Assembly: GCA_039932715.1 (NCBI GenBank)
Contig: JBDTPN010000001.1
Coordinates: 1 to 64,000 of the forward strand
DNA from: ZC4RG30 sp039932715
GTDB taxonomy: Bacteria > Pseudomonadota > Gammaproteobacteria > Steroidobacterales > Steroidobacteraceae
Reading direction: 5' to 3'
Length of the DNA: 64,000 nucleotides
Of the stretch, positions 1 through 8,222 are shown piece by piece. A program made the translations under genes and the position numbers. Below the pieces are notes generated by a model. The model saw only the letters and a program-made list of their open reading frames with translations. It made no database searches and had not been told where the DNA came from. Each line of letters opens with the position of its first letter. Within the stretch, counting starts at the first letter, position 1.

Positions 1-1135
1 CCTTCAGCGCCAGCTCATACGCCTGATCCGCCGCATGAATCCCCGGATTCACCTTGGCCTTGATCGCCGTCTCATCGAACACTACTTCCGCCAATGCCGC
101 GGCCATGATGTCCAGTGTCTGCGCGCAGGTGTCGATGCCACGGAACAGCGGAAACTTGAGCAACTGCAGATCGCGTTGATAGCCTGAGGGCAGCTTGGAG
201 AAGATGCCCAGTGCTTCAGTGAGGCAACCATGCGCCGTTGCCGTCCGCCCGCGCACCAGCTCAAACACATCCGGATTGCGCTTCTGCGGCATGATCGATG
301 AGCCGGTGGTGAACGCATCCGGCAGCTTCACGAACCCGAATTCCTGCGTATAGAACAGCATAAGGTCGCTGGCGGCACGGCCGAGATCCTGCATGGTCAG
401 CGTGATCTCGAACAGCAGCTGGCTCTCGGCCTTGCCGCGCGACAGCTGCACGGCGGTTACGGGCACCTGCACGCTGGCGAAGCCCATCTCTTTGGCAGTG
501 GCTTCACGGTCCAGCTTCAGTGACGGCGCGCCATAGCCGGCAGCCGAACCCAGAGGGCTCTTGTCGATGCGACGCAGCGTGGCGCGAAGTCCGGTCGCGT
601 CGTCGCGCAGTTCATTGGCATAGCCCCCGGCCCACAGCTTCACGGAGCTGGGCATGGCCTGCTGCATGTGCGTGTAGCCGGGTAGGGCGATACCGCCCTG
701 CTTGTCGACCAGCGCATCGAGCGCGGCGACGACTTTGTCGACGCCATCCGCCAGTTCGTTGGCCGCATCTTTCAGATATAGCCGCAGCGCGGTGAGCACC
801 TGGTCGTTGCGCGAACGCCCCAGATGCACCCGACCGCCAGTGGCGCCGATCTTGGCAGTGAGCTGCTTCTCGAGTGCGGTCTGGCCGTCCTCGTCTTCAA
901 GCGTGATCGCCCACTCGCCCTTTGCGTGCGCGGCGCCGACCTTCGTGAGTCCCTTTTCAATCTTCTCGAAGTCAGCCTGCGTGATCAGCACGCGGCCGGC
1001 CAGCATGCGCGCATGCGCGATGGAGGCCAGCACGTCGTAACGCACCAGCCGCTCATCCAGCTTGTGATCTTCGCCGGCTGTGAACGCCAGCACGCGTTCA
1101 TCCAGCGGCGTGCCCTTGTCCCAGAGACGTGTCAT
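1..1135 (-). CDS. argH: argininosuccinate lyase, C-terminus cut by window edge
   Basis: Cleaves argininosuccinate to arginine and fumarate, the last step of arginine synthesis, in the cytoplasm. Translation from the ATG at 1135 begins MTRLWDKGTPLDERVLAF and runs open to base 1, about 378 residues; family members are usually 430-460, so the C-terminus lies outside. The fumarase/ASL signature GSSIMPQKRNP is visible at about 280-305, together with the N-terminal GRSRNDQV substrate motif. The start codon overlaps the argB stop by one base (TGATG), so the two are translationally coupled. It is the last visible gene of the arginine operon. Assignment is secure. Confidence 0.95.
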   Translation of the reverse strand, partial: MTRLWDKGTPLDERVLAFTAGEDHKLDERLVRYDVLASIAHARMLAGRVLITQADFEKIEKGLTKVGAAHAKGEWAITLEDEDGQTALEKQLTAKIGATGGRVHLGRSRNDQVLTALRLYLKDAANELADGVDKVVAALDALVDKQGGIALPGYTHMQQAMPSSVKLWAGGYANELRDDATGLRATLRRIDKSPLGSAAGYGAPSLKLDREATAKEMGFASVQVPVTAVQLSRGKAESQLLFEITLTMQDLGRAASDLMLFYTQEFGFVKLPDAFTTGSSIMPQKRNPDVFELVRGRTATAHGCLTEALGIFSKLPSGYQRDLQLLKFPLFRGIDTCAQTLDIMAAALAEVVFDETAIKAKVNPGIHAADQAYELALK

Positions 1136-2067
1136 CAGGCCTTTACGCCCTGTTGCTCGGCGGCACTCAGCGCCTTGGTGTCGCTCACGATCAGCGTGCC
1201 CATGCCTTCATTGGTAAACACTTCGGTGAGTATGCTGTCGGGTGCGTCGTAGGAAATTACATGCACGCGGCGCACGCCGCCATGGATGGCCTCTTCAATA
1301 GCTTTGACCTTGGGCAGCATGCCGTCCTTGATGGCGCCAGTCTGCCGCAGCTTTTCCAGACCCTTGAGATCGGTGTAGGAAATGATCGAGCCCGGGTCAG
1401 TGACGTCCGCCAGGATGCCGGGCGCCCCCGTGCACAGGATCAGTTTCTCCGCTCCCAGTGCCGCACCAATGGCCGCGGCGACCGTATCGGCATTGATGTT
1501 GAGCAGCACGCCCTTCTTGTCGGCAGACAGCGGGCTCACGACAGGCATCAGCCCATTGTCGAGCAGCTTGCGCAGCACCGAATCGCCCACCACATCGATG
1601 TCGCCGACAAAACCATAATCCACCAGTTCCGACTCGACCTGCACCGGCGCGCGCCGATGTGCCTGGATAAGCCCAGCATCCACACCCGAGACGCCCACGG
1701 CCTCGATGTCCAGATCGCGGCAGATGGCCAGGAGTCTGGTGTTGATGAGGCCATTGAGCACCATTGAAGTGGCGTCGATGGCCTTCTCGTCGGTGACTCT
1801 TCGGCCCTGCACCATGCGCGTGGGCACACCCATGGCCTCGGTGACCTGCGTCAACTGCGGGCCGCCCCCATGTACCATCACCACACGTATGCCCAGGTAG
1901 TGCAGGATCGCGATCTGTTCGATCAGCGCGCGCGTGGCCACCGGATCGCCAAACACGGCCCCGCCGGCCTTGACGACGAAAATCTTGCCCTTGTACATGC
2001 GCACATAGGGCGCGGCACTGCGCAGGGCGCGGATGGTGGCGGACTTGTCGGAGCTGTGCATGATCAT
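1135..2067 (-). CDS. argB: acetylglutamate kinase family (N-acyl-glutamate kinase)
   Basis: Phosphorylates N-acyl-L-glutamate, the second step of arginine synthesis. At 310 residues it has the length of a single-domain amino-acid kinase. It shows the glycine-rich VKAGGAVF and MVHGGGPQ nucleotide and substrate loops near the N-terminus, the LNINADTVAAAIG segment, and a kinase-type C-terminus ending near GTLIVSDTK. There is no C-terminal GNAT domain, unlike the bifunctional synthase/kinase of Xanthomonas, so it cannot supply acyl-glutamate synthase activity. An alternative ATG lies two codons downstream (2061). It follows argF' by 11 bp and overlaps argH. Whether the substrate is acetyl- or succinyl-glutamate cannot be read directly here; see the neighbouring carbamoyltransferase. 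Confidence 0.93.
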   Translation of the reverse strand: MIMHSSDKSATIRALRSAAPYVRMYKGKIFVVKAGGAVFGDPVATRALIEQIAILHYLGIRVVMVHGGGPQLTQVTEAMGVPTRMVQGRRVTDEKAIDATSMVLNGLINTRLLAICRDLDIEAVGVSGVDAGLIQAHRRAPVQVESELVDYGFVGDIDVVGDSVLRKLLDNGLMPVVSPLSADKKGVLLNINADTVAAAIGAALGAEKLILCTGAPGILADVTDPGSIISYTDLKGLEKLRQTGAIKDGMLPKVKAIEEAIHGGVRRVHVISYDAPDSILTEVFTNEGMGTLIVSDTKALSAAEQQGVKA

Positions 2068-2078
2068 TGTGTGTCCAG

Positions 2079-3083
2079 TCAGTTGAGCAGGCGATGCAGC
2101 ACGGCCATCTGCGCCGGCATGCGATTGTAGGCTTCGCGCAGCACCACGCTACGCGGACCATCGAGCAGTGCGTCGGTCACGGCCACATTGCGCCGCACCG
2201 GCAGGCAGTGCATGAAATGGCAGTCGGGATCACTGCCGGCGAACCAGGATTCATCCACCCGCCAATCGCTGAGTCCCGCGCGCAGCTGTGCATCGGCCGC
2301 GGCGTCGCCATAGTGGCGCGTGGATCCCCACTCCTTGGCATACAGCACGCGCGCGCCCTTGAGAGCCGAGCTGCGATTGCTGGTCTCGGTGATCGAGCCG
2401 CCTGACGCGCGCGCCAGCTTCTGCGCCTTTTCCAGCAGCGGCGTCGGGATTTCATAACCTTCGGGTCGCAGCACTACCACTTCCATGCCGCGCTGCGCAG
2501 CCATGGTCAGTGTTGCGGCGGGCACGGCCAGTGGCAGCGCGCGCGGATGATTGACCCAGGACAGCACGAACTTGCCGCGATCGGGCACGTGCAGTTCGTC
2601 GAGGGTCTTCCAGTCGGCCAGTGCCTGGCAGGGATGGTTCATCGCCGATTCCATGTTGATCAGCGGCTTGTCCACCAGCTCGGCCATGGCATTGAAGCTG
2701 GTTTCCGCGAGGTCGGCGGCCAGATCGACGCCATCAGCGAACGCGCGGATGCCAAGCGCATCTGCGTACGAGGCCAGCACCGGCAGGCCCTCGCGAATGT
2801 GCTCGGCGCGATCGCCGTTCATCACGGCACCGAGTTTCGATTCGAAGTTCCACGTTCCCTTGCCTGGCGTAATGACGAAAGAACTGCCGCCCAGTCGCGC
2901 CATGCCCGACTGGAACGAGGCCAGCGTGCGCAGCGAAGGATTGAGGAACAACAGCCCCAGCACGCGGCCGGCCAGGACATGTGGCTCGGGCGACCTCTCC
3001 AGCTTCTGAGCCAGCGATATGAGATCGCGCACGGCCGCCGGTTCCAGATCCGCCAGGTCGACGAAACGTTTCATTGAAGTCAT
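2079..3083 (-). CDS. argF': N-acylornithine carbamoyltransferase, N-succinylornithine-type
   Basis: Transfers a carbamoyl group to an N-acylated ornithine, so acylated citrulline is formed before deacylation. At 334 residues it shows the altered carbamoyl-phosphate loop NPSLRT (ordinary OTCase has STRT) and the HCLPVRRN motif. Two stretches match my memory of Bacteroides succinylornithine carbamoyltransferase better than the Xanthomonas acetylornithine enzyme: HPRALPLAVP and FMHCLPVRRN followed by VTD. At the specificity position reported for this family (Glu92 in Xanthomonas, Pro90 in B. fragilis) the sequence is NGDRAEH, with alanine (residue 93). That argues for a succinyl substrate. It lies between argD and argB. 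Family certain, substrate inferred. Confidence 0.9.
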   Translation of the reverse strand: MTSMKRFVDLADLEPAAVRDLISLAQKLERSPEPHVLAGRVLGLLFLNPSLRTLASFQSGMARLGGSSFVITPGKGTWNFESKLGAVMNGDRAEHIREGLPVLASYADALGIRAFADGVDLAADLAETSFNAMAELVDKPLINMESAMNHPCQALADWKTLDELHVPDRGKFVLSWVNHPRALPLAVPAATLTMAAQRGMEVVVLRPEGYEIPTPLLEKAQKLARASGGSITETSNRSSALKGARVLYAKEWGSTRHYGDAAADAQLRAGLSDWRVDESWFAGSDPDCHFMHCLPVRRNVAVTDALLDGPRSVVLREAYNRMPAQMAVLHRLLN

Positions 3084-3088
3084 GAGGT

Positions 3089-4294
3089 TCAGGGGGAGAT
3101 GCGCTTGAGCGCAGCGACCAGCAGATCCACCTCTGCCTCCTTGAGGATGAATGCCGGCAGCAAGCGCAGCACATTGGGATCGCCGCTGGTGCCGGCAAGG
3201 ATGTCCTGATCCAGCAATGCTTCCTGCACCGCCTTGGCCGGAATATTCGTGATCAGTCCGGTGAGAAAGCCTGCGCCCTGGTGACCGGTGACCGGTCCCA
3301 CGATGCAGTGCTTCCGTATGTAATTGCTGACACGCTGCACATTGGCCAGCAGGTCCTCACGCTCGATGGCATCGATGCAGGCCTCGATGGCGGCGCAGGC
3401 CATGGGGCCGCCGCCGAATGTGGTGCCCAGTGCATCCAGGCGCACCGCATCGGCTGCCTTCTTCATCATCAGCAAGGCGCCGCAGGGGAAGCCATTGCCC
3501 AGCGCCTTGGCGGTGGTGATCATGTCTGGCACGACGCCATACATATTGGCAGAGAAGGGGTAGCCGACGCGCCCCATGCCACATTGCACTTCATCAAAGA
3601 TAAGGACGGTGCCGGTCTCATCGCAGCGCTTGCGCACGGCCTCGAGATAAATCGCTCCCAGGTCGAATGCGCCGCCCACGCCTTGCACGGGCTCCACGAC
3701 CACCGCCGCAGTTTTTTCCGTGATCTGTGCCAGCGCCGCCACATCGCGTCGCGGCAGGAACTTCACATCGAAAGGTGTGCGCGGAAATCCATACCACTTC
3801 TTTGCCGCGCCCCAGGTGAGTGCACCCGCTGCGGCGGTGCGGCCATGAAAGCTGTGCTCCAGCGCCACGACTTCGGTGCGACCCGGGTTCAACGTGAAGG
3901 CCATCTTGAGCGCGTTCTCGTTGGCCTCGGCGCCACTGTTGATGAAGAACACGCTCTCCACGGGCAGGCGTGAAAACGCGATCAGCTTGTTGGCCGCGCG
4001 CGTGCGCACGTCCATGGGAATGGCATTGCTCTGGAAATTGACGGCACGTGCCTGCTCGCTGAGCGCGCGTGTCCAGGCCGGGTGCCCATAGCCCAGTGCG
4101 GCCACGGCATGCCCGCCATAAAGATCGAGCACGCGGCGACCGCCGGGTGACAGCAGCCACACGCCTTCAGCGCGCGCGACTTCCAGTGGGTATTGCGCGA
4201 ATACCGGCGCCAGCGCGTCGTGCGCGGCGTGGCCAGCTTCCTGCTCTGCGGCTTCTGCATCGGCAGCCATAGCGTGATTCGTTGGCATATTCAT
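3089..4294 (-). CDS. argD: acetyl/succinylornithine aminotransferase
   Basis: Class III PLP-dependent aminotransferase that converts N-acyl-glutamate semialdehyde to N-acylornithine. It shows NSGAEANENALKMA (cofactor binding), HSFHGRT, the LIFDEVQCG stretch with the conserved Asp, and the PLP-lysine region TTAKALGNGFP. I chose the ATG at 4294 because AAGGA sits about 8 nt upstream; an ATG at 4288 (start MPTNHAM) is also well placed. The reading frame extends to a TTG at 4315 with less support. Length is about 400 residues, normal for ArgD. It is followed 5 bp later by argF'. As in other ArgD enzymes, succinyl versus acetyl preference is not obvious from sequence. Confidence 0.93.
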   Translation of the reverse strand: MNMPTNHAMAADAEAAEQEAGHAAHDALAPVFAQYPLEVARAEGVWLLSPGGRRVLDLYGGHAVAALGYGHPAWTRALSEQARAVNFQSNAIPMDVRTRAANKLIAFSRLPVESVFFINSGAEANENALKMAFTLNPGRTEVVALEHSFHGRTAAAGALTWGAAKKWYGFPRTPFDVKFLPRRDVAALAQITEKTAAVVVEPVQGVGGAFDLGAIYLEAVRKRCDETGTVLIFDEVQCGMGRVGYPFSANMYGVVPDMITTAKALGNGFPCGALLMMKKAADAVRLDALGTTFGGGPMACAAIEACIDAIEREDLLANVQRVSNYIRKHCIVGPVTGHQGAGFLTGLITNIPAKAVQEALLDQDILAGTSGDPNVLRLLPAFILKEAEVDLLVAALKRISP

Positions 4295-4321
4295 TCCCTT
4301 GTTCCTTAGGTTCAACGCTTC

Positions 4322-5383
4322 TCAAGTCCAACCTGGGGCGGGCGCGGTGAGTCCGGCCGTTTCCGGCAGACCCTGCAGACGGTTCATCCATTGCACGGCG
4401 CCACCAGCGGCGCCCTTGTTGAGATTGTCGATCACGCTCATCACGGCGACGCTTGTGCCATCACTGGCCACCGACAGGCGCGCGTAGTTGCTGCCTGCCA
4501 CATCCTTGATGCGCGGCGGCTGGGCGCTGACTCTGACGAAGGGCGAGTGCGCATAGAACTTTGCAAACGCATCCACCAGCTCGGCCGTGGAAGCACCCGA
4601 CTTGGCAAGCTGGGCCTGCACCGTCACATGGATGCCGCGCGCGAAGGGGCCCGAGTGCGGCACGAACGCAAACTTGGCATCCACGCCACTGGCCGCCTTG
4701 GCACAGGCAATGACTTCGGGTGTATGCCGATGTCCCAGCGGGTTGTACGCGTACATGTCGCTGTGACGCAGCGGATGATGCGTGCCTTCGACGGGCTTGC
4801 GACCCGACCCCGTGCTGCCGGTGACGCCGGCGACAAACAGCTGCGGCGTGACCAGGCCCAACTTGAGCAGTGGCACCGACGCCAGGAGAATCGCCGTAGC
4901 AAAGCAACCCGGATGCGCCACATGCGCAGTAGGCGCAGTGGCCAGGTGCTCGGGCACGGCGCAGGTGAACTGCGTGAGCCGTTGTGGCGCGCCATGCGCG
5001 TGTTTGTACACCGACGCGTAGGCATCGGCGCTTTCATAGCGGTAGTCCGCCGAGATATCCACGACGCGTGGCTTGGTGCCCGCACGCTCTGCGGCACTCA
5101 GCAATTTATCGATCAACGCGGCCGATGCGCCATGCGGCGCAGCCGAAAAGATGGCGCTGCTGGGCAATGAAGTCACCAGCTTCTCTATCTCATCGATGGA
5201 AGAAAACTTCGTATCGGGATACGCGCTGGCCAGGTGACTGAAGGCCTTGGCCACCGGCTCGCCCGGCTGGCTGTCAGAAAGAATTCCGGCCAGCTTGAGG
5301 TTGGGATGCCCGGCAATCAGGCGCAGCAGTTCGCCGGCCACATAGCCGGTGCCGCCCAGCACGATGGTGGGAATCGAGCTCAT
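4322..5383 (-). CDS. argC: N-acyl-gamma-glutamyl-phosphate reductase
   Basis: NADPH-dependent reduction of N-acyl-glutamyl phosphate to the semialdehyde. The ATG at 5383 gives MSSIPTIVLGGTGYVAGELL, a Rossmann GxxGYxG start. The active-site cysteine lies in HPGCFATA, and a GSTGSGRKP segment follows, both typical of ArgC. Length is 353 residues, usual for the family. The open frame continues upstream to 5461, but that would overlap the preceding gene by 77 bp, so the later start is preferred. It is separated by 1 bp from the upstream P-loop gene and by 27 bp from argD, consistent with one transcript. Confidence 0.95.
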   Translation of the reverse strand: MSSIPTIVLGGTGYVAGELLRLIAGHPNLKLAGILSDSQPGEPVAKAFSHLASAYPDTKFSSIDEIEKLVTSLPSSAIFSAAPHGASAALIDKLLSAAERAGTKPRVVDISADYRYESADAYASVYKHAHGAPQRLTQFTCAVPEHLATAPTAHVAHPGCFATAILLASVPLLKLGLVTPQLFVAGVTGSTGSGRKPVEGTHHPLRHSDMYAYNPLGHRHTPEVIACAKAASGVDAKFAFVPHSGPFARGIHVTVQAQLAKSGASTAELVDAFAKFYAHSPFVRVSAQPPRIKDVAGSNYARLSVASDGTSVAVMSVIDNLNKGAAGGAVQWMNRLQGLPETAGLTAPAPGWT

Positions 5384-5384
5384 T

Positions 5385-6461
5385 TCAGTTGGCCACCGGC
5401 GCCGGGAATTTCGCGCCCAGTCCGATGCTGTCGATAACGCAGTCGCCCAGCGCCGCGCCATTGCTGATGGCGTTGAAGGCTTTCACCTGCATCTGCTCTT
5501 CGATGATCTCGACGCCCACGTTGTTGTCGGTGGACGGGCCGGTGACCACGGAAGGTTCGATATGGAACCGCTCGCGCAATATCTTGACGCCGCCCCAGGC
5601 AGCGACGGGATCATTGGCGGACAGCACCACACTGGTCATGGCCTTGCGGATGTCCTCGCATTCGAGGATGGCGTCGACGCCATAGGTACCGATCAGGCCA
5701 TCGCCCAGTTCGAACACGATCACGTCCGGCTTGCGCGCCGCCAGTTCGGTCATCATTGTGCGCGTCAGCGCCGGCCCCGTTTTGCCAGTAGTGGTGATGA
5801 CGCCCAGATCGGTGAAGATCAGCGCATTGCGCGCGCCCGAATCTTCCATAGCCAGGATGTCACGCCGCAGCGAAACGCCCGTGGCCTTGAATACATCGAC
5901 AATCATGCCGCGATGACGCATGCGTGAAACGATGGAGCAGGCGGCCGCTGTCTTGCCGGCCTCCATGCAGGTGCCTGCCAGTGCGACAACCGGCACGCCT
6001 TGCGTATCGAGCTTGGCGTCGTAGTCGAGCTTGCGCGAGCCGGCCCGTGCCGGCACACCGATGCGTTCGCCCAGAAACGGGAACTGCAGCACCACGCCCA
6101 GCACCTTGCAGTCGAAGGGCTGGCCCTTGTCGGGATTTGCCGAGTCGCAGATGCCCAGCACACCGCCGATGTTGAGCATCTGGATGATGTCGCCGGCCTT
6201 GACCGACTTGGGCACGTGACCCGAATAGCCAAACAGCGCGCGCCGTGGGCCCAACGCCCCAACGACGATATCGCCACGCACGACCTTGGCCATGCGACCA
6301 CTGGTCAGTTCCAGCGTGTTGTAGGTGGACTTGTTGGTCAGGATTTCCACGACCAGCACCACGCCTTCCTCGGCGGGAATCTCGTCGGAAATGCGCAGGT
6401 CGTGCTTGAGGCCCAGCGCCTGCGTTACCGACCCGATCTTGTCCACCACTACCGTTCGCAT
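5385..6461 (-). CDS. DUF1611/DgcN-like P-loop protein in the arginine operon
   Basis: Not a recognised arginine gene. The protein has about 358 residues from the ATG at 6461 (MRTVVVDKIGSVTQ). The N-terminal half is a small beta-rich domain. A Walker-A-like loop GTCMEAGKTAA lies near residue 195 and is followed by RHRGMIVDVFKATG and a later VIVFELGDGLIG strand. This order resembles the C-terminal domain of DUF1611 proteins as I remember them (GTDCxxGK, then RGxxADFxATGQ, then LIEGQGS). DgcN of that family has been described as a D-glutamate N-acetyltransferase. Gaps are 4 bp from argG and 1 bp from argC, so it is cotranscribed. No acyl-glutamate synthase is visible in the window, and this gene is a candidate for that step by position and distant resemblance only. 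Function otherwise unknown. Confidence 0.75.
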   Translation of the reverse strand: MRTVVVDKIGSVTQALGLKHDLRISDEIPAEEGVVLVVEILTNKSTYNTLELTSGRMAKVVRGDIVVGALGPRRALFGYSGHVPKSVKAGDIIQMLNIGGVLGICDSANPDKGQPFDCKVLGVVLQFPFLGERIGVPARAGSRKLDYDAKLDTQGVPVVALAGTCMEAGKTAAACSIVSRMRHRGMIVDVFKATGVSLRRDILAMEDSGARNALIFTDLGVITTTGKTGPALTRTMMTELAARKPDVIVFELGDGLIGTYGVDAILECEDIRKAMTSVVLSANDPVAAWGGVKILRERFHIEPSVVTGPSTDNNVGVEIIEEQMQVKAFNAISNGAALGDCVIDSIGLGAKFPAPVAN

Positions 6462-6465
6462 CGTC

Positions 6466-7704
6466 TCAGTCCTTCTGCTTCCGGGCCAATTCACCGGCCC
6501 GGCGATGAAACACGCCCGTCAGGGCGACTATCTTTGAAAAGCCAAGTGCATCAGTCGGAGTCCACTCGCCAACCGATTCGCCGTACACGCCCTTGGATGC
6601 GGCCATCATTGAATATGGCGACTCGACGCCCGCGACAAAGCACTGGCCGGGCCGCAGCAACACACTGACTTCGCCAGTCACGCGCTCCTGCGATGACAAC
6701 AGCAGCGCCTCGATGTCGCGGCACACCGGGTCCAGCAGCTGTCCCTCATGCACAAGATCGCCATAGGGCCCGGCTACCGTGTCTTTGATGCGCTGCTGGC
6801 GCGGCGTCATCACCAGCTTTTCAAGCTCGCGATGCGAGTTGAGCAATATCTCTGCGGCAGGCGCCTCGAAGGCCACGCGACCCTTGGTACCGATGATCGT
6901 GTCGCCCAGGTGTATGCCGCGGCCAATGCCGAACTTGGCGCCAATGGTTTCGAGGCGCTCAATCACCTCGACGGGCGTCAGCTTCTTGCCATCCAGTCCA
7001 GCGGGGCGGCCCTGTTCGAACCGGATGGTGTGGTGCTGCGGCATCGCTGGCTTGTCGAAGGCGTCCTTCGACAGCACCCATGCGGATTCCGGAATGCTGC
7101 CCTTGGAAGTCAGCGTCTCGGCGCCGCCGATGGTCACGCCCCACAGGCCACGATTGATGGAATACGCCGCGCCATGCGGTGGCACCGGCAGCTTGCGTTC
7201 AACCAGGTAGTCCAGCTCTTCCTGCCGCTTGAAGGCCTGGTCGCGCACGGGCGCAAACACTTCCAGGTCAGGGGCCAGCGTGCGCAAGGCCACTTCAAAA
7301 CGCACCTGGTCATTGCCCGCGGCGGTGCAGCCGTGCGCAATCATGTTGGTTCCAAGCTCGCGCGCCACACGTGCAATGGTCTGGGCCTGCATCACCCGCT
7401 CGGCACCCACGCACAGCGGATACATCTGGCCGCGCCGCACATTGCCCATGATCAGGAAACGCAGCACCTGCTCGAAGTAGTCGGCGCGCGCATCAATCTG
7501 GTGATGCTCGATGGCACCCAACGCCAGCGCGCGTTCGTGCAGGGTTTTTGCCGCCGCGGCATCGATGCCGCCGGTGTCCACCGTGACGGTGATGACGGGT
7601 CGGCCCGTGTTCTCTGCCACCCAGGGCACGAGGAACGACGTGTCGAGGCCGCCGGAATAGGCCAGCACTATGGGCTTGGCGCCCGATACAGAAGGTGTAG
7701 TCAT
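6466..7704 (-). CDS. argG: argininosuccinate synthase
   Basis: Joins citrulline and aspartate using ATP. The protein has 412 residues. The N-type ATP pyrophosphatase loop AYSGGLDTS is at residues about 15-23, followed by GGIDAA and the AHGCTAAGNDQVRFE segment, which corresponds to the conserved AHGxTGKGNDQVRFE. The PTDALGFSKIVALTGVF tail is also present. It starts 3 bp after the argR stop and ends 4 bp before the P-loop gene. Because the carbamoyltransferase acts on an acylated substrate, a deacylase must act before ArgG; none is seen in this operon, and it may lie beyond the left edge or elsewhere. Confidence 0.95.
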   Translation of the reverse strand: MTTPSVSGAKPIVLAYSGGLDTSFLVPWVAENTGRPVITVTVDTGGIDAAAAKTLHERALALGAIEHHQIDARADYFEQVLRFLIMGNVRRGQMYPLCVGAERVMQAQTIARVARELGTNMIAHGCTAAGNDQVRFEVALRTLAPDLEVFAPVRDQAFKRQEELDYLVERKLPVPPHGAAYSINRGLWGVTIGGAETLTSKGSIPESAWVLSKDAFDKPAMPQHHTIRFEQGRPAGLDGKKLTPVEVIERLETIGAKFGIGRGIHLGDTIIGTKGRVAFEAPAAEILLNSHRELEKLVMTPRQQRIKDTVAGPYGDLVHEGQLLDPVCRDIEALLLSSQERVTGEVSVLLRPGQCFVAGVESPYSMMAASKGVYGESVGEWTPTDALGFSKIVALTGVFHRRAGELARKQKD

Positions 7705-7707
7705 GAT

Positions 7708-8160
7708 TCAGACCCGGAAGACGGAGTGGAGACGTTCGGTAAGTCGCTGCTGTGCCGCAGCGTCCTGAGTAGCAACAAAAATGGTGTCATCACCGGAGAT
7801 GGTGCCAGCGACTTCCGGCCAGTTGGCCTTGTCGATGGCCACCGCAACGCTGGCCGCGGCACCAATAGTAGTGCGCACCACCGTGATCGAGCCGCCAGCG
7901 GTGCGGATTTCGCGAACGAACCTCGCGATGGCACCAAAGCTGCCTTGCGCGTTTACGACTTCATCGCCGGGAGGAAGATAGCGGCCCTGTGCCTTGTGCA
8001 CGCCCATCTCGCGCATGTCGCGGCTGATGGAAGATTGGGTGACATCGAAGCCGTCCTGCACCAGCAGCCGTACCAGATCCGACTGGCGCCGCACGGCGCC
8101 GTCGCGCAGATGGCGCAACAGGGCATTCCTGCGGTCAGCGGTGTGATGGTCGGTATGCAT
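7708..8160 (-). CDS. argR: arginine repressor
   Basis: Hexameric arginine-responsive repressor. The N-terminal winged helix contains QSSISRDMREMG; the C-terminal oligomerisation and arginine-binding domain contains GTISGDDTIFVAT, matching the conserved GTIAGDDT. The ATG at 8160 (MHTDHHTADRR) is preferred over the upstream in-frame ATG at 8181, because the latter falls inside the promoter and would precede the predicted transcript start. The predicted mRNA has only about 4 nt before this ATG, so it would be almost leaderless. It heads the whole arginine operon, so it should control itself and all downstream genes. Confidence 0.93.
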   Translation of the reverse strand: MHTDHHTADRRNALLRHLRDGAVRRQSDLVRLLVQDGFDVTQSSISRDMREMGVHKAQGRYLPPGDEVVNAQGSFGAIARFVREIRTAGGSITVVRTTIGAAASVAVAIDKANWPEVAGTISGDDTIFVATQDAAAQQRLTERLHSVFRV

Positions 8161-8199
8161 AATAATCCGCACTATATGCATAAAAAATCATCAAATCAA
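8154..8199 (-). promoter_or_regulatory. arginine operon promoter with two ARG boxes
   Basis: On the minus strand a -35 TTGATT (8199-8194), a 17-bp spacer and a -10 TATAGT (8176-8171) are visible. Two sites resembling the ARG box (TGAATNNNNATTCA core) occupy cores 8177-8190 (TGCATAAAAAATCA) and 8156-8169 (TGCATAATAATCCG). Their spacing is 21 bp centre to centre, which is two 18-bp boxes with 3 bp between, the arrangement known for ArgR hexamers. Box 1 fills the promoter spacer and box 2 covers the transcript start and the argR start codon. The match to consensus is good but not perfect. Confidence 0.75.
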
Positions 8200-8222
8200 G
8201 CCCTAACCCTTCAGATTGGGCC

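Noticed and set aside
1135..2067. Bifunctional N-acetylglutamate synthase/kinase as in Xanthomonas
   Set aside because: The protein ends after the kinase fold at 310 residues; no GNAT domain is present or encoded in the next frame.
8158..8181. Longer ArgR starting at the ATG at 8181
   Set aside because: That ATG lies within the -35/-10 region of the promoter, before the predicted transcript start.
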